Below, in pieces: positions 60,942-64,000 of a stretch of DNA of 64,000 nucleotides. Below the pieces are notes generated by a model. The model was not told the origin of the DNA. It saw only the letters and a list, made by a program, of their open reading frames with translations, and did not search any database. The number at the start of each line of letters is the position of its first letter. Positions within the stretch are counted from its first letter, which is position 1. The stretch is from Ancistrus triradiatus (Eukaryota; Chordata; Actinopteri; Siluriformes; Loricariidae). The position numbers and the translations under genes are program-made. Where the stretch lies: assembly GCA_025084515.1 (NCBI GenBank), contig JAJAGP010000048.1, forward strand, positions 119,501 through 183,500, written 5' to 3'.

Positions 60942-61380
60942 CTCGCCAACTATTACACACCTTGCTCTTGGAGTGATCTTTGTTGGTCGACCACTCCTGG
61001 GGAGGGTAACAATGGTCTTGAATTTCCTCCGTTTGTACACAGTCTGTCTGACTGTGGATTGGTGGAGTCCAAACTTTTTAGAGATGGTTTTGTAACCTTT
61101 TCCAGCCTGATGAGCGTCAACAAATCTGTCTCTGAGGTCCTCAAAAATCTCCTTTGTTCGTGTCATGATACACTTCCACGAATATGCGTTGTGAAGAGCA
61201 AACTTTGATTGATCCCTGTTCTTTAAATAAAACAGGGTGCCCACTCACACCTGATTGTCATCCCATTGATTGAAAACACCTGACTCTAATTTCACCTTCA
61301 AATTCACGCCTAATCCTAGAGGTTCACATATTTTTGCCACTTACTAATATGGAATATTGGATCTTTTCCTCAGTTGAAGA
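60942..61380 (-). mobile_element. Tc1-like transposon fragment with transposase N-terminus
   Basis: On the minus strand, from about 61166 it encodes MTRTKEIFEDLRDRFVDAHQ, a helix-turn-helix (KTISKKFGLHQSTVRQTVYK) and the AT-hook-like GRPTKITPRAR, typical of Tc1 DNA-binding domains. The catalytic part is absent. 61220-61380 is the inverse of MITE sequence at 13.29-13.42 kb. Confidence 0.85.
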
Positions 61381-61389
61381 ATGTCATCT

Positions 61390-61640
61390 GTAGAAAGAGA
61401 AAAGAAAGGTGAAGGTGTTGAGATCTTTAATATCTGTAGTGGGAATAGTGCCAGGTGTAAAGGAATGGCAGATCTTGTTCATCTACTTGTCAAAGAAGGT
61501 GGCAATGACTTCAGCACTTAGGGAGCAGGAGGATGTGGGTTGAGGAGTGATCAAAAGAGTGTGTAATAACCACAGAGGGTAGATGAGGTTACTGGTGCTA
61601 CAGACATTGCTCCGCCTTCGGGAGCCACGGGCTGTGTGAA
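61390..61640 (-). mobile_element. LINE ORF fragment, minus strand
   Basis: Minus-strand translation contains TPQPTSSCSL and AEVIATFFDK, resembling the part before the reverse-transcriptase domain in L2/CR1-like LINEs. Probably the upstream part of the 60381-60900 copy, separated by the SINE and Tc1 insertions. Confidence 0.5.
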
Positions 61641-61981
61641 CAGGGATTGGTGAGAGACACACATTATCATAGTGGAACTAAAAAGTACAGAAACACTGGC
61701 AGGATGACAATTCAGTCATCCAATCTAAATATATGCACACAAGCCTTACCCACAATTCACCCTTCAGGCTAACCTCAAATTAGTTTACAATACACACCAG
61801 AGGACACTAATTCACATTTTAATTGCAGCACTAAAACCAGATGTAATCAGAGGAATAATCCAAGACAAAAACTTGGATAAATACCAGGCTGCATTTTATG
61901 AGCATTTTCCTCACAACATGCAAAGATGTCAGGAGGCGGGCTTCTGAATTAAGTGAGTGAATGTGGACTCGTACCACAACT

Positions 61982-62389
61982 AGGCACTGTGGTCCTGGCG
62001 TACAGCGGTGGACTGGACACGTCCTGCATCTTGGTGTGGCTCAAAGAACAAGGCTATGATGTCATCGCCTACCTGGTGAGCTCGAGCCCTTTATCAGTTT
62101 TCCTTCTCAGTTTCCTTCTCACCCCCTTTGGAATGCTTTTTTTGAAAGCTCCTTTGGAAAGATCCAAAAACAACCCTGGCACTTGGTTGGCACAGCGGAA
62201 GTTCTCTAGCTCACCACTGCAGTGACATGAGTTAGAGCCCAAGTCTTCTGGCAGGGGCGAGCGTCACACAGAAACATAATTTGTGAGATGTAAACATGAC
62301 TTTTTACAGTTATGTAAAAAGGGATGTGGTAGCCTAGTGGGTAAGGTACTGGACTATGTACCAGTAGGTCCAGGGTTCAAATTCCCATC
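61982..62389 (+). pseudogene. ASS1: Duplicated, start-less copy of ASS1 first coding exon
   Basis: Matches 62973 onward, offset 991 bases: codons for GTVVLAYSGGLDTS to VIAYL with the same donor, about 245 bp of following intron, and the first 65 bases of the intronic SINE. Similarity starts at the fourth codon, so ATG-TCT-AAA is missing; only a GTG opens the frame. The base preceding gives 'ctag|gcactg', a possible but weak acceptor with poor pyrimidine tract. Near-identity suggests a recent event or an assembly duplication. Confidence 0.85.
62322..62388 (+). mobile_element. Truncated SINE head in duplicate A
   Basis: Same SINE as 63312-63505 including its left flank 'tatgtaaaaaggga', broken after 'gggttcaaattccca'. 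Confidence 0.85.
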
Positions 62390-62428
62390 ATGTTCTCAGG
62401 ATAGGCTTCCAGATTCACATGACTATGG

Positions 62429-62594
62429 CACAAACTCTTACCCAGTGTGACTTACAACTGATACAGGCTAAGCAATTGTGGGTTAAGGCCCTTCCTAACG
62501 GACCCAGCAGTGGCAGCTTGACAGAGGTGGGATTTGAACTCTGGGCCTTCTGGTCCTTAATCCAGTACCTTAACCAGCAGGCCACCACAGTCAA
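62429..62594 (-). mobile_element. tRNA-derived SINE, minus strand
   Basis: From 'acccagtgtgacttacaact' to 'accagcaggccaccacagtc'. It lies next to LINE sequence at 62595, and the same SINE-LINE junction occurs, inverted, at 60.90 kb. Confidence 0.85.
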
Positions 62595-62900
62595 GTTACC
62601 CAACTTTTCTCATGCCACCCCACTGCTGCTTTCACTTCACTGAATCCCTGTAGCTGCTGCATCAAATTTAAAACTCACCTACAAAGCCAAAATTGGACCA
62701 GCTCCTTCTTACCTAAAAGCTCTAATCAAACCATGCTCTGTACCTCATCCCCTTTGAGACACAAGCTTTGCTTGACTGGACCCAGCACTCAAAATCAAAG
62801 GAAGACGAGCATCAAGACTTTTCTCCATACTGTCCCTAGGTGGTGGAATGAATTTCCACTGGATTTCCTGCCTAAAATCCCCCAATCCTGTAGCATTCTG
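62595..62900 (+). mobile_element. LINE 3' fragment, plus strand
   Basis: Inverted relative of 60640-60890: shares 'gaatccctgtagctgctgca', 'ctaatcaaaccatgctctgt' and 'gaagacgagcatcaagactt' in opposite orientation. One frame encodes LRHKLCLTGPSTQNQRKTSI then TVPRWWNEFPLDF. Confidence 0.75.
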
Positions 62901-62964
62901 TTTGAATATTCAGTTGTTTTGGACTGTGTTTGTTTTCCAGGTTTGAAAACGTCCACTACAGGAG

Positions 62965-63066
62965 ATGTCTAAAGGCACTGTGGTCCTGGCGTACAGCGGT
63001 GGACTGGACACGTCCTGCATCTTGGTGTGGCTCAAAGAACAAGGCTATGATGTCATCGCCTACCTG
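62965..63066 (+). CDS. ASS1: Argininosuccinate synthase 1, first coding exon (partial gene)
   Basis: ASS1 joins citrulline and aspartate using ATP to give argininosuccinate, the limiting step of arginine synthesis and of the urea cycle, in the cytosol. This exon encodes 34 residues, MSKGTVVLAYSGGLDTS... to ...YDVIAYL, containing the N-type ATP pyrophosphatase loop SGGLDTS (11-17). It ends at ctg|gtgagc in phase 0, the boundary known from mammalian genes. The exon starts at 62941 after 'tgttttccag', or possibly at 62961 after 'cactacag'. The rest of the gene is beyond the right edge. This copy, not the upstream duplicate, has the ATG. Confidence 0.93.
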
Positions 63067-63311
63067 GTGAGCTCACCTGAGCCCTTTATCAGTTTTCCTT
63101 CTCAGTTTCCTTCTCACCCCCTTTGGAATGCTTTTTTGAAAGCTCCTTTGGAAAGATCCAAAAACAACCCTGGCACTTGGTTGGCACAGCGGAAGTTCTC
63201 TAGCTCACCACTGCAGTGACATGAGTCCAAGTCTTCTGGCAGGGGCGAGCGTCACACAGAAACATAATTTGTGAGATGTAAACATGACTTTTTACAGTTA
63301 TGTAAAAAGGG

Positions 63312-63505
63312 ATGTGGTAGCCTAGTGGGTAAGGTACTGGACTATGTACCAGTAGGTCCAGGGTTCAAATCCCACCTCTGCCAAGCTGCCACTGTTGGGT
63401 CCTTGAGCAAGACCCTTAACCCACAATTGCTTGGATTGTAAGACTGTATCAATCGTAAGTCGCTCTGGATAAGGGCGTCTGCTAAGTGCTGTAAATGTAA
63501 ATGTT
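63312..63505 (+). mobile_element. tRNA-derived SINE, plus strand, full length
   Basis: Complete from 'gatgtggtagcctagtgggt' to 'gctgtaaatgtaaatg'. The upstream duplicate carries the same insertion. Confidence 0.92.
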
Positions 63506-63695
63506 ATGTACCATAGTTAGAACATGATTAAATCAATTACAACTTTTTAAAATGCTGCTCTTAAACGACCTGTAAAACCAAAACATTGGACATAAAAATG
63601 CAGAGTCTGTCACAAAACTCAGTTAAACGATAGAAGTTTAAAAGTTAAACATCTATGGTGCCTTTCACAGCCCCAGGGTTACTTCACAATGATTA

Positions 63696-63753
63696 TGGGA
63701 TGGAGCGGGTGCGGGTCCTGAACAATGTGTGCACCCGCACCCGCTCCATCCCA
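63696..63753. repeat. Perfect 21-bp inverted repeat, 16-base loop
   Basis: Arms 63696-63716 and 63733-63753 are exact reverse complements, GC-rich ('gagcgggtgcgggt' inside the left arm). Confidence 0.9.
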
Positions 63754-64000
63754 CTCAAGACCCTTGTTCTTGAGTAAGCTTGTATTTTCCACGCTTCATT
63801 TATTGTTTATAATCCATTCCTTTCGTTTATTTATTCCTTCTTGTTACACACACACAGCCAGACTTCGAATTGTTTTAACCCTTTCAAACTTTTCAAATGT
63901 AACTGTTTACAGAAGTGTTTAAAGAAACCATGTCAACACTGTGAAAACATGATCAAATATTGATGTTTGTCTATTTGTACATTTGTTCAGCAGGCACCTT

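Larger units (their letters stand above)
59596..62940 (+). other. ASS1: ASS1 intron 1, with nested repeats and exon duplicate
   Basis: Between the predicted leader exon and the coding exon. Contains a minus-strand LINE fragment split by a SINE head and a Tc1 fragment (60381-61640), a truncated copy of the coding exon (61982-62389), a minus SINE (62429-62594) and a plus LINE fragment (62595-62900). Confidence 0.65.
63067..64000 (+). other. ASS1: ASS1 intron following the first coding exon (partial)
   Basis: Includes a SINE and a perfect hairpin at 63696-63753. No second coding exon (expected to begin coding for A-N-I-G) was found before the window ends. Confidence 0.7.

Noticed and set aside
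60921..61244. 107-codon minus ORF with a helix-turn-helix
   Set aside because: It is the N-terminal part of a Tc1 transposase in a truncated element, not a host gene.
61953..62225. 90-codon ORF reading through the duplicated ASS1 exon
   Set aside because: It has no ATG (opens with GTG) and reads past the splice donor into intron.

Overview
The window is vertebrate nuclear DNA, most likely from a teleost and plausibly an otophysan such as a catfish or characin. Evidence is the set of intron-split vertebrate genes, the fish-type transposons (two nearly full-length but decayed Tc1-like elements, several MITEs) and a tRNA-headed SINE ending in a 'ctctggataagggcgtctgc' tail. Species was not determined.

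Genes in order: DNM1 first coding exon (minus, 7756-7916; rest of the gene lies beyond the left edge, so 1-7755 is its first intron); CIZ1 complete in 15 coding exons (plus, 11876-23404, 672 aa, all phases agree); BBLN/C9orf16 in two exons (minus, 29356-29920); SURF2 complete in six exons (plus, 31625-34896, 251 aa); an unnamed gene with one uninterrupted 561-codon coding exon (plus, 36466-38151) resembling the gag-like ORF of DIRS retrotransposons; SURF4 complete in six exons (plus, 40928-54891, 269 aa, with an 11.3-kb first intron); and the 5' end of ASS1 (plus: predicted promoter and noncoding exon near 59.45-59.6 kb, first coding exon 62965-63066), running off the right edge. DNM1-CIZ1 are head to head and CIZ1-BBLN tail to tail, the arrangement I recall from human 9q34. 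SURF2 and SURF4 are also 9q34 genes but are arranged differently here.

The genes do not form an operon or one pathway. Their products act in endocytic membrane scission (DNM1), nuclear-matrix DNA replication (CIZ1), cytoskeletal or nucleolar roles (BBLN, SURF2), ER export (SURF4) and the urea/arginine pathway (ASS1).

The most interesting item is the DIRS-gag-like gene between SURF2 and SURF4: intact ORF, strong start context, apparent noncoding 5' exon with good splice sites, zinc-ligand-rich N-terminus, nuclear localisation signal, coiled coil, two SUMO-type motifs, and no reverse transcriptase or recombinase ORF seen nearby. It looks like a co-opted retrotransposon gene. Second is the start of ASS1, where the first coding exon plus about 300 bp of intron is duplicated 991 bp upstream without its ATG, next to an inverted pair of LINE/SINE composites. 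The remaining sequence is introns and intergenic DNA rich in mobile-element relics, a 30-bp minisatellite, and long AAT/ATT, TG and TA tracts.
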